Part shown: positions 35,482 through 45,036 of the stretch, piece by piece
Layout: each line of letters begins with the position of its first letter
Numbering within the stretch: position 1 is the stretch's first letter
NCBI GenBank assembly: GCA_016715075.1
Contig: JADKBK010000002.1
Span: 62,001-126,000, forward strand
DNA: 64,000 nt
Reading direction: 5' to 3'
Source: Bacteroidales bacterium
GTDB taxonomy: Bacteria; Bacteroidota; Bacteroidia; Bacteroidales; VadinHA17
Translations under genes and position numbers: made by a program
The notes under the pieces: generated by a model
Seen by the model: only the letters and a program-made list of their open reading frames with translations
Told to the model about the DNA's origin: nothing
The model's database searches: none

Positions 35482-38115
35482 ATGGAAGATCTATTTGTCC
35501 AGGAATCAGCTATTGGGACTGAAAAAACGACGAAAGAACAGTCAGCATCCTCAAATCAAAATAAGGGTGAAGAAAAAGAGATGAAGAAAAATAAAGAAAC
35601 AGGAAAGGCCAGGGCTGTTTATTCACACGATGAAGCAGTGAATGAAAGTATTCAGTACTTTAAGGGTGATGAATTGGCTGCCAGGGTATGGGCAAATAAA
35701 TATGCATTGAAAGATTCATTCGGGAATCTTTATGAAAAGACTCCCGATGATATGCATCACAGGCTTGCCCGCGAAATCCGCCGTATAGAGCTCAAGTATA
35801 AGAATCCGCTTTCAGAGGAATTAATTTACAGTGTCCTCAAGGATTTTAAATACATTGTGCCTCAGGGCGGCCCTATGACCGGGATTGGCAATGATTACCA
35901 GATTGCTTCCCTGTCGAACTGTTTTGTTATTGGCAATGACGGATCTTCCGACTCTTACGGAGGGATCATGAAGATTGACCAGGAACAGGTACAGCTTATG
36001 AAGCGCAGAGGCGGAGTAGGTCATGATCTGTCACATATAAGGCCTAAAGGGACACCGGTGCTTAACAGTGCCCTTACCTCCACAGGGGTAGTGCCATTTA
36101 TGGAACGATATTCGAATTCTACCCGTGAGGTGGCACAGGATGGAAGAAGGGGCGCACTGATGCTCTCCATTTCTATCAAGCACCCTGATTCAGGGAAGTT
36201 CATAGATGCAAAGCTTGAGAGCGGTAAAGTGACCGGAGCGAATGTATCAGTCAAACTGACGGATGATTTTATGGAAGCCGTCGAGAATAAAACACTTTTC
36301 AGACAGCAATACCCGGTTAAATCTGATAACCCGAAGTTTTCAAAGGATATTGATGCATTAAACCTCTGGACAAAAATTATTCATAACGCCTGGAAATCAG
36401 CTGAGCCGGGAGTCCTTTTCTGGGATACTATTATCAGGGAGAGTGTCCCTGACTGCTATTCAGATCTCGGATATGCCACAGTCTCAACGAATCCATGCGG
36501 CGAGATCCCTCTTTGCCCTTACGACAGCTGCCGTCTTCTGGCTATCAACCTTTTCAGCTATGTTAATAAACCATTCACACAAGAGGCTGAATTTGATTTT
36601 GAGTTATACAAGGAGCATATAGGTCTGGCTCAAAGAATGATGGACGACATCATTGATCTTGAACTTGAGAAAATTGATGCAATACTTGCAAAGATCGATG
36701 CCGACCCTGAAACTGAGGAGCTGAAAAGAGTTGAAAAAAACCTCTGGACCAATATCAGAAAGAAATCAGAAGAAGGAAGAAGAACAGGTATAGGAATAAC
36801 CGCAGAAGGTGATATGCTTGCTGCTCTTGGATTGAGATATGGTAATGATGATGCTACAAGTTTTTCAGTTGAAGTGCATAAAACACTTGCACTGGAAGCA
36901 TATAAATCATCCACTTACCTGGCAAAGGAGAGAGGCCCCTTTGCAATCTACAATGCCACAAGGGAGGAAAATAATCCATTCATTCTGAGGATGAAGGAAG
37001 CCGATCCTGTTATGTACAATAACATGGTAAAGTTCGGTCGCAGGAACATAGCCCTTCTTACTATTGCCCCTACCGGAACTACCAGCCTGATGACACAGAC
37101 CACTTCAGGTATAGAACCTATCTTTTCCACATTCTATAAGAGAAGAAGAAAGGTAAATCCAAATGACAAGGATGTAAAGGTTACATTTCAGGATGAGGTA
37201 GGAGATTCATGGGAAGAATTCAATGTATTCCATCACAAGTTTATTGACTGGCTGAAGCTGAACGGGTATGATTCTGACGAAGTAACCCGTATGAGAGATG
37301 AGGAGATTGAATCGATAATTGCCAAATCACCCTATTATAAGGCTACGGCCAATGATGTTGACTGGATTGCCAAGGTAAGGATGCAGGGAGCTATTCAGAA
37401 ATGGGTGGACCATTCGATAAGTGTTACAATTAACCTTCCTGCCGATGCAAAAGAGGAACTTGTGAGTGAGCTCTATCTGACTGCCTGGAAATCGGGATGC
37501 AAGGGAGCCACAGTATATCGCGACGGATCAAGGAACGGCGTACTCATTGCAGGTAAAAGTGAGATCAGGCAGGAACGTGCAAAAAGACCAAAATCACTTG
37601 ATTGTGATGTTATCAGATTCAATATAAATGAAGAAAGATGGGTTGCTTTTGTCGGACTGAAGGAGAGCAAACCTTATGAGATCTTCACAGGTATTGCTGA
37701 CGATGAAGTATTCCCTATTCCAAAAAGTATTGTTAAAGGGAAGATCATCAAGATCAAGGATGATGACGGCAAGACACGTTATGACTTCCAGTACACCGAC
37801 AAATACGGTTATAAGAAAAACATCGAGGGGCTGTCCCATATGTTCAATTCTGAATTCTGGAACTATGCCAAACTCATCTCAGGAGTGCTCAGGCACGAAA
37901 TGCCGATAGCGGATGTAGTTAACCTTATTCAGTCATTAAGACTTGACAGTGAGTCAATCAATAACTGGAAGAATGGTGTTGAAAGAGCATTAAAGAGATA
38001 TATTCCGAATGGGACAAAAGCCAAAGGCAAATGTGGCGAATGCGGTTCGGAAAACCTTGTTTACGAGGAAGGATGTCTGATCTGCAAGGATTGCGGATCA
38101 TCAAAATGTGGCTAG
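35482..38115 (+). CDS. nrdJ: adenosylcobalamin-dependent (class II) ribonucleoside-diphosphate reductase
   Basis: 877 residues. A charged, low-complexity N-terminal extension (about residues 1-45, Lys/Glu rich) precedes the catalytic fold. Core motifs include MTGIGNDYQIASLSNCFVIG with a redox Cys, LMKRRGGVGHDLSHIRP, the active-site NPCGEIPLCPY (Asn-x-Cys-x-Glu) and LLTIAPTGTTSLMTQTTSGI. The C-terminus carries a zinc-ribbon-like module, CGECGSENLVYEEG with CKDCGSSKCG, that probably supplies the redox-relay cysteines. It makes deoxynucleotides without oxygen using coenzyme B12. ATG 35581 (MKKNKETGKARAVY) is an alternative start. Transcription ends at the strong hairpin at 38148. Confidence 0.93.
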   Translation: MEDLFVQESAIGTEKTTKEQSASSNQNKGEEKEMKKNKETGKARAVYSHDEAVNESIQYFKGDELAARVWANKYALKDSFGNLYEKTPDDMHHRLAREIRRIELKYKNPLSEELIYSVLKDFKYIVPQGGPMTGIGNDYQIASLSNCFVIGNDGSSDSYGGIMKIDQEQVQLMKRRGGVGHDLSHIRPKGTPVLNSALTSTGVVPFMERYSNSTREVAQDGRRGALMLSISIKHPDSGKFIDAKLESGKVTGANVSVKLTDDFMEAVENKTLFRQQYPVKSDNPKFSKDIDALNLWTKIIHNAWKSAEPGVLFWDTIIRESVPDCYSDLGYATVSTNPCGEIPLCPYDSCRLLAINLFSYVNKPFTQEAEFDFELYKEHIGLAQRMMDDIIDLELEKIDAILAKIDADPETEELKRVEKNLWTNIRKKSEEGRRTGIGITAEGDMLAALGLRYGNDDATSFSVEVHKTLALEAYKSSTYLAKERGPFAIYNATREENNPFILRMKEADPVMYNNMVKFGRRNIALLTIAPTGTTSLMTQTTSGIEPIFSTFYKRRRKVNPNDKDVKVTFQDEVGDSWEEFNVFHHKFIDWLKLNGYDSDEVTRMRDEEIESIIAKSPYYKATANDVDWIAKVRMQGAIQKWVDHSISVTINLPADAKEELVSELYLTAWKSGCKGATVYRDGSRNGVLIAGKSEIRQERAKRPKSLDCDVIRFNINEERWVAFVGLKESKPYEIFTGIADDEVFPIPKSIVKGKIIKIKDDDGKTRYDFQYTDKYGYKKNIEGLSHMFNSEFWNYAKLISGVLRHEMPIADVVNLIQSLRLDSESINNWKNGVERALKRYIPNGTKAKGKCGECGSENLVYEEGCLICKDCGSSKCG

Positions 38116-38147
38116 GGGACCAATTTTCCGTGAGCAGTTTTTAAAAT

Positions 38148-38178
38148 AGCAGGGAATCACAATTTGTGATTCCCTGCT
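38148..38178. terminator. strong bidirectional terminator between nrdJ and kbl
   Basis: AGCAGGGAATCACAA and its exact complement TTGTGATTCCCTGCT are separated by one T (a stem of 12 or more bp in practice). TTGTTTT follows on the plus strand and TATTTTAAAAA precedes the stem, providing U-tracts for both directions. It serves the convergent genes nrdJ (stop 38115) and kbl (stop 38183). Confidence 0.85.
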
Positions 38179-38182
38179 TGTT

Positions 38183-39370
38183 TTATAATACCCCCAGATC
38201 TTTACCGATCTTTTCGAATGCCTTTAAGGCTTTGTCAAGGTGTTCTGTTTCATGAGCTGCTGAAAGCTGGACTCTGATTCTGGCCTGACCCTTAGGCACG
38301 ACAGGAAAGTAAAAACCTATAACATAGATACCCTCCTCAAGCAGTTTTGCAGCAAACTCCTGTGAAAGTTTTGCATCGTAGAGCATCACAGCACAGATTG
38401 CAGATTTGGTTGGTTTTATGTCAAATCCCAGTCTTGTCATCGATGTAATGAAATACTCTGAATTCCTGTGTAGTTTATCCTGAAGCTCGTTTGTTTCTGT
38501 CATCATGTCAATCATCCTGATGCCTGCTGCAGCAACCATTGGGGGAATAGAATTGGAAAAAAGGTATGGCCTCGATCTCTGACGCAGTATCTCAATTATC
38601 TCTTTCTTACCTGTGGTAAAGCCGCCTATGGCTCCGCCAAATGCTTTACCCAGGGTCCCGGTGATTATCTCCGCTTCTCCGCGGATATTAAAAAGTTCAG
38701 TAACTCCCCTGCCGGTTTCACCAACAACTCCAGCTGAATGGGATTCATCAACCATAACCATGGCGTCATATTCGGCTGCAAGGCTGATTATTTTGTCAAG
38801 AGGGGCTACATTTCCATCCATAGAAAAGACACCATCAGTCACTATGAGCCTGTACCTTTGTGCCTGTGAAGCTATCAGCTGCTTTTCAAGATCTGCCATA
38901 TCGGCATTCTCATACCTGTATCGCTGGGCCTTGCACAGGCGGACCCCATCGATAATGGATGCATGGTTCAGTGCATCTGAAATTATGGCATCCTCTTCAG
39001 TCAGAAGCGGCTCGAAGACGCCGCCGTTAGCATCAAAACATGCAGCATAAAGAATTGTATCATCAGTACCGAAGAATCCTGCAATTTTTGCCTCCAGTTC
39101 CTTATGAAGATCAGAGGTCCCGCATATAAACCTGACTGATGACATGCCGTATCCGTAGTTGTCAAGCGCTGACTTTGCAGATTCTTTAAGTGATGAATTA
39201 TTTGAAAGTCCCAGATAATTGTTTGCACAGAAATTCAATACCTTCTGACCGGTATTCAGTTCAATTTCAGCGCCCTGAGGGGAAACAATTATCCGCTCGC
39301 TTTTATATAAACCTGCTTCTTTGATCTCATTCAGGATCCCCGAAAGATGATTTTGATAATTATTATACAT
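38183..39370 (-). CDS. kbl: glycine C-acetyltransferase (2-amino-3-ketobutyrate CoA ligase)
   Basis: 395-residue alpha-oxoamine synthase, PLP-dependent. Key segments are NFCANNYLGLSNN, the PLP-contacting DEVHS-like turn MVDESHSAGVVG, and the Schiff-base lysine in TGTLGKAFGGAIGG. The C-terminal PVVPKGQARIRVQLSAAH motif is family typical. With threonine dehydrogenase (tdh, directly upstream) it cleaves 2-amino-3-ketobutyrate with CoA into glycine and acetyl-CoA. The tdh-kbl order on the minus strand suggests one operon, although 130 nt with a degenerate repeat separate them. Confidence 0.95.
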   Translation of the reverse strand: MYNNYQNHLSGILNEIKEAGLYKSERIIVSPQGAEIELNTGQKVLNFCANNYLGLSNNSSLKESAKSALDNYGYGMSSVRFICGTSDLHKELEAKIAGFFGTDDTILYAACFDANGGVFEPLLTEEDAIISDALNHASIIDGVRLCKAQRYRYENADMADLEKQLIASQAQRYRLIVTDGVFSMDGNVAPLDKIISLAAEYDAMVMVDESHSAGVVGETGRGVTELFNIRGEAEIITGTLGKAFGGAIGGFTTGKKEIIEILRQRSRPYLFSNSIPPMVAAAGIRMIDMMTETNELQDKLHRNSEYFITSMTRLGFDIKPTKSAICAVMLYDAKLSQEFAAKLLEEGIYVIGFYFPVVPKGQARIRVQLSAAHETEHLDKALKAFEKIGKDLGVL

Positions 39371-39387
39371 GGTTTAGTAATGTTTTA

Positions 39388-39445
39388 CTTGTGTTCCTTA
39401 GAGTTTTACTTTTTGTCCTTCGTGTTTCCCTTTGTGTCCTTCGTG
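39388..39445. repeat. degenerate CTTCGTG/CTTTGTG phased repeat in the tdh-kbl spacer
   Basis: CTTCGTG at 39418, CTTTGTG at 39430 and CTTCGTG at 39439, preceded by a weaker CTTGTG at 39388. Words and spacing (9-12 nt) resemble the R1/R2/R4 family in its CTTCGTG form. It interrupts what is otherwise an operon spacer. Confidence 0.55.
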
Positions 39446-39500
39446 TTAAAAATTTTAATTAAAATGGGCACCGGAAGATTCACCAGGGATTTGTATTATG

Positions 39501-40534
39501 TTAATCCCAGTTTAAGATCACCTTTCCGCAGTTACCCGATTCCATAATATCGAAACCTTTCTGAAAATCATCAATATGGTAATGGTGGGTAATAACAGGA
39601 TTCAGATCTATTCCTCCGATAATCATCTGTTCCATCTTATACCATGTTTCCCACATTTCACGTCCGTAAATTCCTTTAAGTGTGATTGCCTTGAAAATGA
39701 TATCGCTCCATGGAACTCCGAAATCAGATGGGAGAATGCCAAGCAATGAGACGCAGGAGCCGTTATACATGCTGTTAATCATTTCAATAAATGCCTTTGG
39801 AGACCCCGACATCTCCAGTCCTATGTCAAAACCATGCATATGCAGTTGTTTTACAGCATCTGCAATAGTCTCCCCTTTTGACGGATTGACCGTCATTGTA
39901 GCTCCCATTTGCTTTGCGATATTGAGACGGTATTCGCTGAGATCACTGGCAACAATAAACCTTGCACCGGCAAATTTGGCGATAGCGACAGCCATGCTGC
40001 CTATCAGGCCCGAACCTGTGATCAGCACATCTTCTCCAAGGAGGGGAAAAGATAAAGCGGTATGAGTTGCATTTCCGAAAGGATCCATAATTGCTGCCCA
40101 GTCGTCGGGAATACGGTGGTCAAGCAACATCACATTCTGAGGGGGATCTTTACATACTCTGCAAAAGAACCATCTCTATGCACGCCAATCCCGACTGAAT
40201 TTTCACAGACGTGTTCCTTCCCTCTGCGGCAGTTGCGACAATGACCGCAGGCAAGATGCCCTTCACCGGTCACCCTGTCACCAACTTTCAGGTTGGAGAC
40301 TCCGGCTCCCATCTTTTCAATGTAGCCCATATATTCATGGCCGATTATCATTGGTGTTTTTATGGTTCGCTGCGACCATTGATCCCATTCATAAATGTGC
40401 AGATCAGTCCCGCATATTGCTGACTTTTTGACTTTGATTATAACATCATTGAGTCCGGGTTCAGGCACTGCGACCTGCTCCATCCACAAACCCTTTTCAG
40501 GCCGGGCTTTTACCAGAGCTTTCATTTTATTCAT
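39501..40534 (-). CDS. tdh: L-threonine 3-dehydrogenase, with a -1 frameshift
   Basis: Zinc-dependent medium-chain dehydrogenase oxidising L-threonine to 2-amino-3-ketobutyrate. The first ORF (40130-40534) has the catalytic zinc region [23 protein letters not shown] and the structural zinc cysteines [15 protein letters not shown]; it stops after VKIPLRM. The second ORF (39501-40133) continues with [19 protein letters not shown], the NAD motif [13 protein letters not shown] and [11 protein letters not shown]. The coding-strand C-run at 40141-40145 has five C; six would give [16 protein letters not shown] and a 344-residue protein, the normal size. ATG 40534 or 40525 may be the start. It works with kbl. 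Confidence 0.92.
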
Positions 40535-40646
40535 AGAGGTCGAAATTATGGTATGGTTTTACATATATGTTGTCCTGCTAAATTAATATAAATCCGTGGT
40601 GTAAAAGCTGATTTTTGTAATAGTATTATTTGTGACTGGCTTTACA

Positions 40647-40654
40647 TATCTTTG
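40647..40654 (+). promoter_or_regulatory. Bacteroidota -7 element (TATCTTTG) upstream of gltX
   Basis: TATCTTTG exactly matches TAnnTTTG, 28 nt before the gltX ATG, giving a leader of roughly 22 nt. TTTG boxes upstream (40614 and 40629) are not at ideal spacing. The divergent tdh start lies 148 nt upstream of gltX. Confidence 0.45.
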
Positions 40655-40682
40655 TACATATTTTTAATGGTTTCATCACACT

Positions 40683-42191
40683 ATGGCACAGGTTAGAGTA
40701 CGATTTGCCCCAAGTCCGACAGGCCCCTTGCACATTGGAGGAGTAAGGACGGCGCTTTACAATTATCTTTTTGCAAAAAAGAACAACGGTGTATTTATTC
40801 TGAGAATTGAGGACACCGATCAGGCAAGATTTGTGGAGGGTGCAGAAGAGTATATTATGGAATCGCTGGAATGGTGCGGCATGAAGGTGGATGAAGGTAT
40901 CAGGGAAGGAGGGGCTTATGGACCCTACCGCCAGAGCGACAGGCAGGCTATTTACAGGCAATATGCAGATATGCTTGTTGAAAAAGGCGATGCCTATTAT
41001 GCTTTTGATACACCTGAGCAACTCGAGATCATGAGAGGCGAATCTGAAAAAGAAGGCAAAACATTTATTTATAATGCCTCTGTCAGAGAGAAACTTAATA
41101 ATTCGATTTCCCTTAATAAACCCGAATGGGAAGAAAAACTCAGAAAGGGAGAAGCATATGTTATCCGTTACCGGATGCCTGCTGATCAGGAAATCCATTT
41201 TGATGACATTATCAGGGGACATATTGTAGTAAATACCAGCACCCTTGATGATAAAGTTTTATTTAAGTCTGACGGGATGCCTACCTATCACCTGGCAAAT
41301 ATTGTAGATGATCATCTGATGAAGATAAGCCATGTCATACGGGGAGAGGAATGGCTGCCTTCCCTTCCGCTTCACTTCATGCTTTACCGTTCTTTTGGAT
41401 GGGATCCTCCTTTGTTCTCTCACCTGCCTCTGTTGCTGAAACCCGATGGTAAAGGGAAATTAAGTAAACGGGATGGTGACAAAATGGGATTCCCGGTATT
41501 CCCGTTATACTGGCCCTATGGTGAAACGGCAAAAGGCTATCGTGAGGATGGATATTACCCTGAGGCATTTGTTAATATGCTTGCATTGCTTGGATGGAAT
41601 CCGGGAACAGAACAGGAACTTTTTTCGATTAAAGAGCTGATTGAGGCTTTCTCAATTGACAGGGTAGGCAAATCAGGCTCAAGATTTGATCCTGATAAGG
41701 CAAAATGGTTCAACCATCAGTATCTTCAGAAAAGAAGCAATAATCAGCTGGCTATTGAATTCAGGGAACTGCTGAGATCCCATGGGATCTTTGTTGACAT
41801 CGTTGAACTGGAGTCTCTTGTAGCGCTTGTAAAGGAGCGGGCAAGCTTTGTTAAAGATCTCTGGGAGCAGACAGATTTCTTTTTTAAAGCACCTGATACT
41901 TATGATCCTGAGGTTATAAAAAAGCGGTGGAAAGAGGAAACAGCCGGACAATTGAATGAACTTAAGGCTTTGCTGGAGAAAATTGATGACTTTTCATCCG
42001 CTTCCACCGAACCTGTTGTAAAAGATTGGATTGAGAAGAAAGGATATAATATCGGGGCCATTATGAACGCATTCAGGCTGGTAATTGTCGGAGCATCCAG
42101 AGGACCTCATATGTTTGATATAATAGAGTGGATCGGGAAAGAGGAGACATTGAGGAGGATCGAAAAAGGAGTCTCCATAATCACCAGATAG
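40683..42191 (+). CDS. gltX: glutamyl-tRNA synthetase
   Basis: 502-residue class I synthetase. The HIGH-type motif is FAPSPTGPLHIGGVRTALYNY at the very N-terminus, LRIEDTD follows, and the KMSKS-type loop is KLSKRDGDKMG near residue 260. The C-terminal helical anticodon-binding domain is complete. Length matches Bacteroidota GltX. Discrimination between tRNA-Glu only and both Glu/Gln cannot be made from the sequence. A TatD-family gene begins 5 nt after its stop. Confidence 0.96.
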   Translation: MAQVRVRFAPSPTGPLHIGGVRTALYNYLFAKKNNGVFILRIEDTDQARFVEGAEEYIMESLEWCGMKVDEGIREGGAYGPYRQSDRQAIYRQYADMLVEKGDAYYAFDTPEQLEIMRGESEKEGKTFIYNASVREKLNNSISLNKPEWEEKLRKGEAYVIRYRMPADQEIHFDDIIRGHIVVNTSTLDDKVLFKSDGMPTYHLANIVDDHLMKISHVIRGEEWLPSLPLHFMLYRSFGWDPPLFSHLPLLLKPDGKGKLSKRDGDKMGFPVFPLYWPYGETAKGYREDGYYPEAFVNMLALLGWNPGTEQELFSIKELIEAFSIDRVGKSGSRFDPDKAKWFNHQYLQKRSNNQLAIEFRELLRSHGIFVDIVELESLVALVKERASFVKDLWEQTDFFFKAPDTYDPEVIKKRWKEETAGQLNELKALLEKIDDFSSASTEPVVKDWIEKKGYNIGAIMNAFRLVIVGASRGPHMFDIIEWIGKEETLRRIEKGVSIITR

Positions 42192-42196
42192 ATCAG

Positions 42197-42892
42197 ATGA
42201 ACAGTCCACTGCCAGGGGATTATATTGATATTCATACTCATGGTTCCGGCATAATTGCCGGTATCTTTGCCATTGAGAATCTGATGGCACATGAGGAGAG
42301 AAGACCTGTTGATGTCTCAGATCAGCCTTGCACATACGGTATACATCCCTGGCATCTCGAGAGGGAATCAATTCTCAGGTTAATAGATAATGTTCAGTCA
42401 GTTTCCTCTTCATCCAATCTGTTGGCAATAGGAGAGGCAGGATTCGATAAGCTCCGCGGAGCCGAGATGGAAATCCAGTCAGAGGCCTTTATTGCCCAGG
42501 TGAAAATTTCAGAATCAATAGGTAAGCCGCTTTTTATTCACTGTGTCAGAGCATGGGATGAACTTCTTCCGGTGCATAAAAGAATGAGGCCCAAAATGCC
42601 TTGGCTGATACATGGTTTCAGGGGCAGTGTGGAGCTTGCCGGCCAGCTTTTATCTAAGGGAATGTTTCTGTCATTCTGGTTTGACTTCGTTTTAAGACCT
42701 GAATCATCAAATCTGCTCAGGAGTTTACCCAGTGAGAGAATCTTCCTTGAAACGGATGGAGCCGATGTGGGAATCAGTATAATATATGAGAAGGTGGCTG
42801 ACGATCTGAATATGGAAGTGGACGAATTAAAATCACTTATCCTGAAGAATTATTATACTCTATTTTCTATCGACCAACCTTATCTTCAATAA
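42197..42892 (+). CDS. TatD family metal-dependent hydrolase
   Basis: 231 residues from ATG 42197; the ORF start at 42128 overlaps gltX and adds nothing conserved. The HxH metal motif is DIHTHGSG, TYGIHPWHL is the TatD-type second segment (usually GIHPW), AIGEAGFDKL carries the conserved Glu, LFIHCVRAWDELL and WLIHGFRGS carry the metal-binding histidines, and LETDGADVGI the conserved Asp. TatD proteins are 3'-5' DNases or nucleases. At 231 residues this is slightly shorter than the usual 255-265, as in other Bacteroidota members. Probably in an operon with gltX. Confidence 0.88.
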   Translation: MNSPLPGDYIDIHTHGSGIIAGIFAIENLMAHEERRPVDVSDQPCTYGIHPWHLERESILRLIDNVQSVSSSSNLLAIGEAGFDKLRGAEMEIQSEAFIAQVKISESIGKPLFIHCVRAWDELLPVHKRMRPKMPWLIHGFRGSVELAGQLLSKGMFLSFWFDFVLRPESSNLLRSLPSERIFLETDGADVGISIIYEKVADDLNMEVDELKSLILKNYYTLFSIDQPYLQ

Positions 42893-42895
42893 AAG

Positions 42896-44476
42896 ATGAA
42901 ATCACTGCGGGAAATATCGTGGCTGCGCCCGGAGATAATTTGCCTGGCATTTTTCAGTGTATTTATGCATTTGGCGATCATTAATAATCTTGAATACCAC
43001 AGGGATGAACTCCTTTACTTTTCCCTTGGAATGCATCCTGCTGCCGGATATGCCTCTGTTCCTCCCCTTATCGGCTGGATTGCCTGGCTGATGCAGAATA
43101 TCTTTGGTTACTCGGTTTTCGCTGTCAGGATCTTCCCTGCTTTGCTGGGAGGTGCACTGATCATGCTGTCTGCGGCACTGGCAAAAGAGCTTGGTGGCTC
43201 CAGATATGCCTCCTTCCTCTCAGCTCTCGGACTACTCATCTCCATCTGCTTCATGAGGACTTTTACTCTGTTTCAACCGGTGCATGTAGAGGTATTTCTA
43301 TGGACACTTATTATTTATATGATTATAAGATATATAAATACTCAAAATGATAATTTTTTTATTGCTTTCGGTATTTTGTCAGGGCTGGCTCTCCTGAATA
43401 AATATCTTGCAGGAATTCTATTAACAGGGCTTGTTGTAATAATTCCCTTTACATCATACCGTGGGGTTCTTGGGAAGAAAATGTTCTGGATCGGAATTGG
43501 CGCCGGATTCCTGGTCTTTCTTCCAAACCTGGCATGGCAGGTAGCAAAAGGCCTGCCTGTTTTCAACCATATTGGCGAGCTTTACGATACCCAGCTCGTA
43601 CATATGGATTATTCCCTGTTTTTATCAGAACAGCTGTTAATGCCTTTTGCAGGTACTATCCTGACAGTTGCCGGCATTGTCTTTCTTCTGTTGGGAGGGA
43701 AGATGAAAAGATTCAGATTCCTGGGTTTTCTCTCCGTTTTTATTATCACAGGCCTTATGCTTCTGAAGGGGAAGGGCTATTATACTCTGGGGATCTTTCC
43801 GCTTCTAATTGTTTCCGGAGCTGTATTTTATGATAACCAGCTCAGGAGAAACATTATCAGAGCAGCTTTACCGTTAATTCTTGTGCTTCTTACATTGCCC
43901 CTGGTACCAATGGGCTTGCCTGTATTTAAAACCGATGGACTGATAGATTATTTTAATACCCTTGACAGAAAGTACGGAATCGATGTCGGAAGAAGATTTG
44001 AAGACGGATCCATCCATTCATTACCTCAGGACTATGCTGATATGCTGGGCTGGGAGGAAATGACGAACCTGGCATCCATGGCATATAATGTGGCAGGGGA
44101 CAGGAGTTCTGCATTTATTTATTGTGAAAACTATGGTCAAGCCGGTGCAATAACCGTAATCGGTAAAAAATATGGGTTACCTGAAGCAGTAAGTTTCAAT
44201 GAGAGCTTTCAGTACTGGGCTCCTTTGCAATTTAATCCTGATATTAAATCTATGATTTATATAAACGATGAACCGGGTGAGGATGTAAAAGCTCTGTTCG
44301 GAAAAATTTCTTTAGTTGGAAGAGTCAGCAATCCTGATGCCCGCGAATATGGTACGGCAGTTTTCCTGTGTGAAGAACCTGTCGTCAGCTTTAATGGGTT
44401 CTGGAAGGAGAGCAGGAGAAATATGCAAGTGATTGACAGGGATTTTTTTTTGACAGACAACAATTATCTGCATTAA
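42896..44476 (+). CDS. glycosyltransferase family 39 membrane protein (ArnT/PMT-like)
   Basis: 526 residues with about ten hydrophobic segments in the first 340 residues and a C-terminal soluble domain. The first loop has the acidic motif EYHRDELLYFSLGMHPA that GT-C enzymes of family 39 place after the first membrane helix. PPLIGWIAWLM and RIFPALLGGALIMLSAAL follow. Enzymes of this group transfer sugars from polyprenyl-phosphate donors in the periplasm to lipid A, proteins or polysaccharides; the substrate is unknown. The start is 3 nt after the TatD gene stop, so it may be in the gltX transcript. It ends near a new promoter for the TerB-like gene. Confidence 0.82.
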   Translation: MKSLREISWLRPEIICLAFFSVFMHLAIINNLEYHRDELLYFSLGMHPAAGYASVPPLIGWIAWLMQNIFGYSVFAVRIFPALLGGALIMLSAALAKELGGSRYASFLSALGLLISICFMRTFTLFQPVHVEVFLWTLIIYMIIRYINTQNDNFFIAFGILSGLALLNKYLAGILLTGLVVIIPFTSYRGVLGKKMFWIGIGAGFLVFLPNLAWQVAKGLPVFNHIGELYDTQLVHMDYSLFLSEQLLMPFAGTILTVAGIVFLLLGGKMKRFRFLGFLSVFIITGLMLLKGKGYYTLGIFPLLIVSGAVFYDNQLRRNIIRAALPLILVLLTLPLVPMGLPVFKTDGLIDYFNTLDRKYGIDVGRRFEDGSIHSLPQDYADMLGWEEMTNLASMAYNVAGDRSSAFIYCENYGQAGAITVIGKKYGLPEAVSFNESFQYWAPLQFNPDIKSMIYINDEPGEDVKALFGKISLVGRVSNPDAREYGTAVFLCEEPVVSFNGFWKESRRNMQVIDRDFFLTDNNYLH

Positions 44477-44533
44477 TTGTATTATTGTTATCTGAAACAT
44501 TACTCTGATGTGAATTGAATATTTTGAGACTGA

Positions 44534-44541
44534 TAATTTTG
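44534..44541 (+). promoter_or_regulatory. possible -7 element (TAATTTTG) for the TerB-like gene
   Basis: TAATTTTG matches TAnnTTTG and lies 27 nt upstream of ATG 44569. It overlaps a short direct repeat of TTTTGAGAC (44522-44530 and 44537-44545). The -33 region has only TTG at 44515-44517 with 16-nt spacing, so this is tentative. Confidence 0.35.
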
Positions 44542-44568
44542 AGACACAAATAATTTAAACTAAAATTT

Positions 44569-45036
44569 ATGAGTTTTTCTGACTTTATTACAGACCAGGG
44601 GAGAAAGATAAACAGGAGCTATTATGTCACTCTCATACAAGTTTGCAGAGTTGATGGAAAGATAGGCCCGGATGAAATGGCAATGCTTCACATGGAAGGG
44701 AGGAAATTTGGGCTTACCGATCCTGAAATCGATAGGTTAATTGATAGTGAGAGCCATCACGAATATCATACTCCCTATTCCCTTGATGAGAAATTTGAGC
44801 AGCTTTATAATGTTGCGGTAATGATCCTCGCAGATAAAGTAGTTACTGAGGAGGAAAAGAGAGCTATCAGACGGATAGCAACTGAAGCTGGCTTTAATGA
44901 TGATGCAATTGAAAGCTTAAGGGTTATTCTCTTGGATGGTATCACCAATAACGAGAGCGAAGAGGTATTGCTGGAAAGATTTAAAAAGAGCTCTTCAAAA
45001 AGTAGTCGATTTAAAACAGGACTAAGATTTAATTAA
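44569..45036 (+). CDS. TerB-like (tellurite resistance B fold) protein
   Basis: 155 residues, helical and acidic. The TerB-like layout is clear: a first helix pair with [19 protein letters not shown] and a second with [20 protein letters not shown]; the acidic D-G-x-I and D-x-x-x-x-x-E-E turns probably bind metal. TerB-family domains occur in stress and envelope-associated systems. No other ter genes are nearby. The stop overlaps the convergent stop of the satP gene by a few bases (45033-45036), leaving no space for a terminator. Confidence 0.75.
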   Translation: MSFSDFITDQGRKINRSYYVTLIQVCRVDGKIGPDEMAMLHMEGRKFGLTDPEIDRLIDSESHHEYHTPYSLDEKFEQLYNVAVMILADKVVTEEEKRAIRRIATEAGFNDDAIESLRVILLDGITNNESEEVLLERFKKSSSKSSRFKTGLRFN

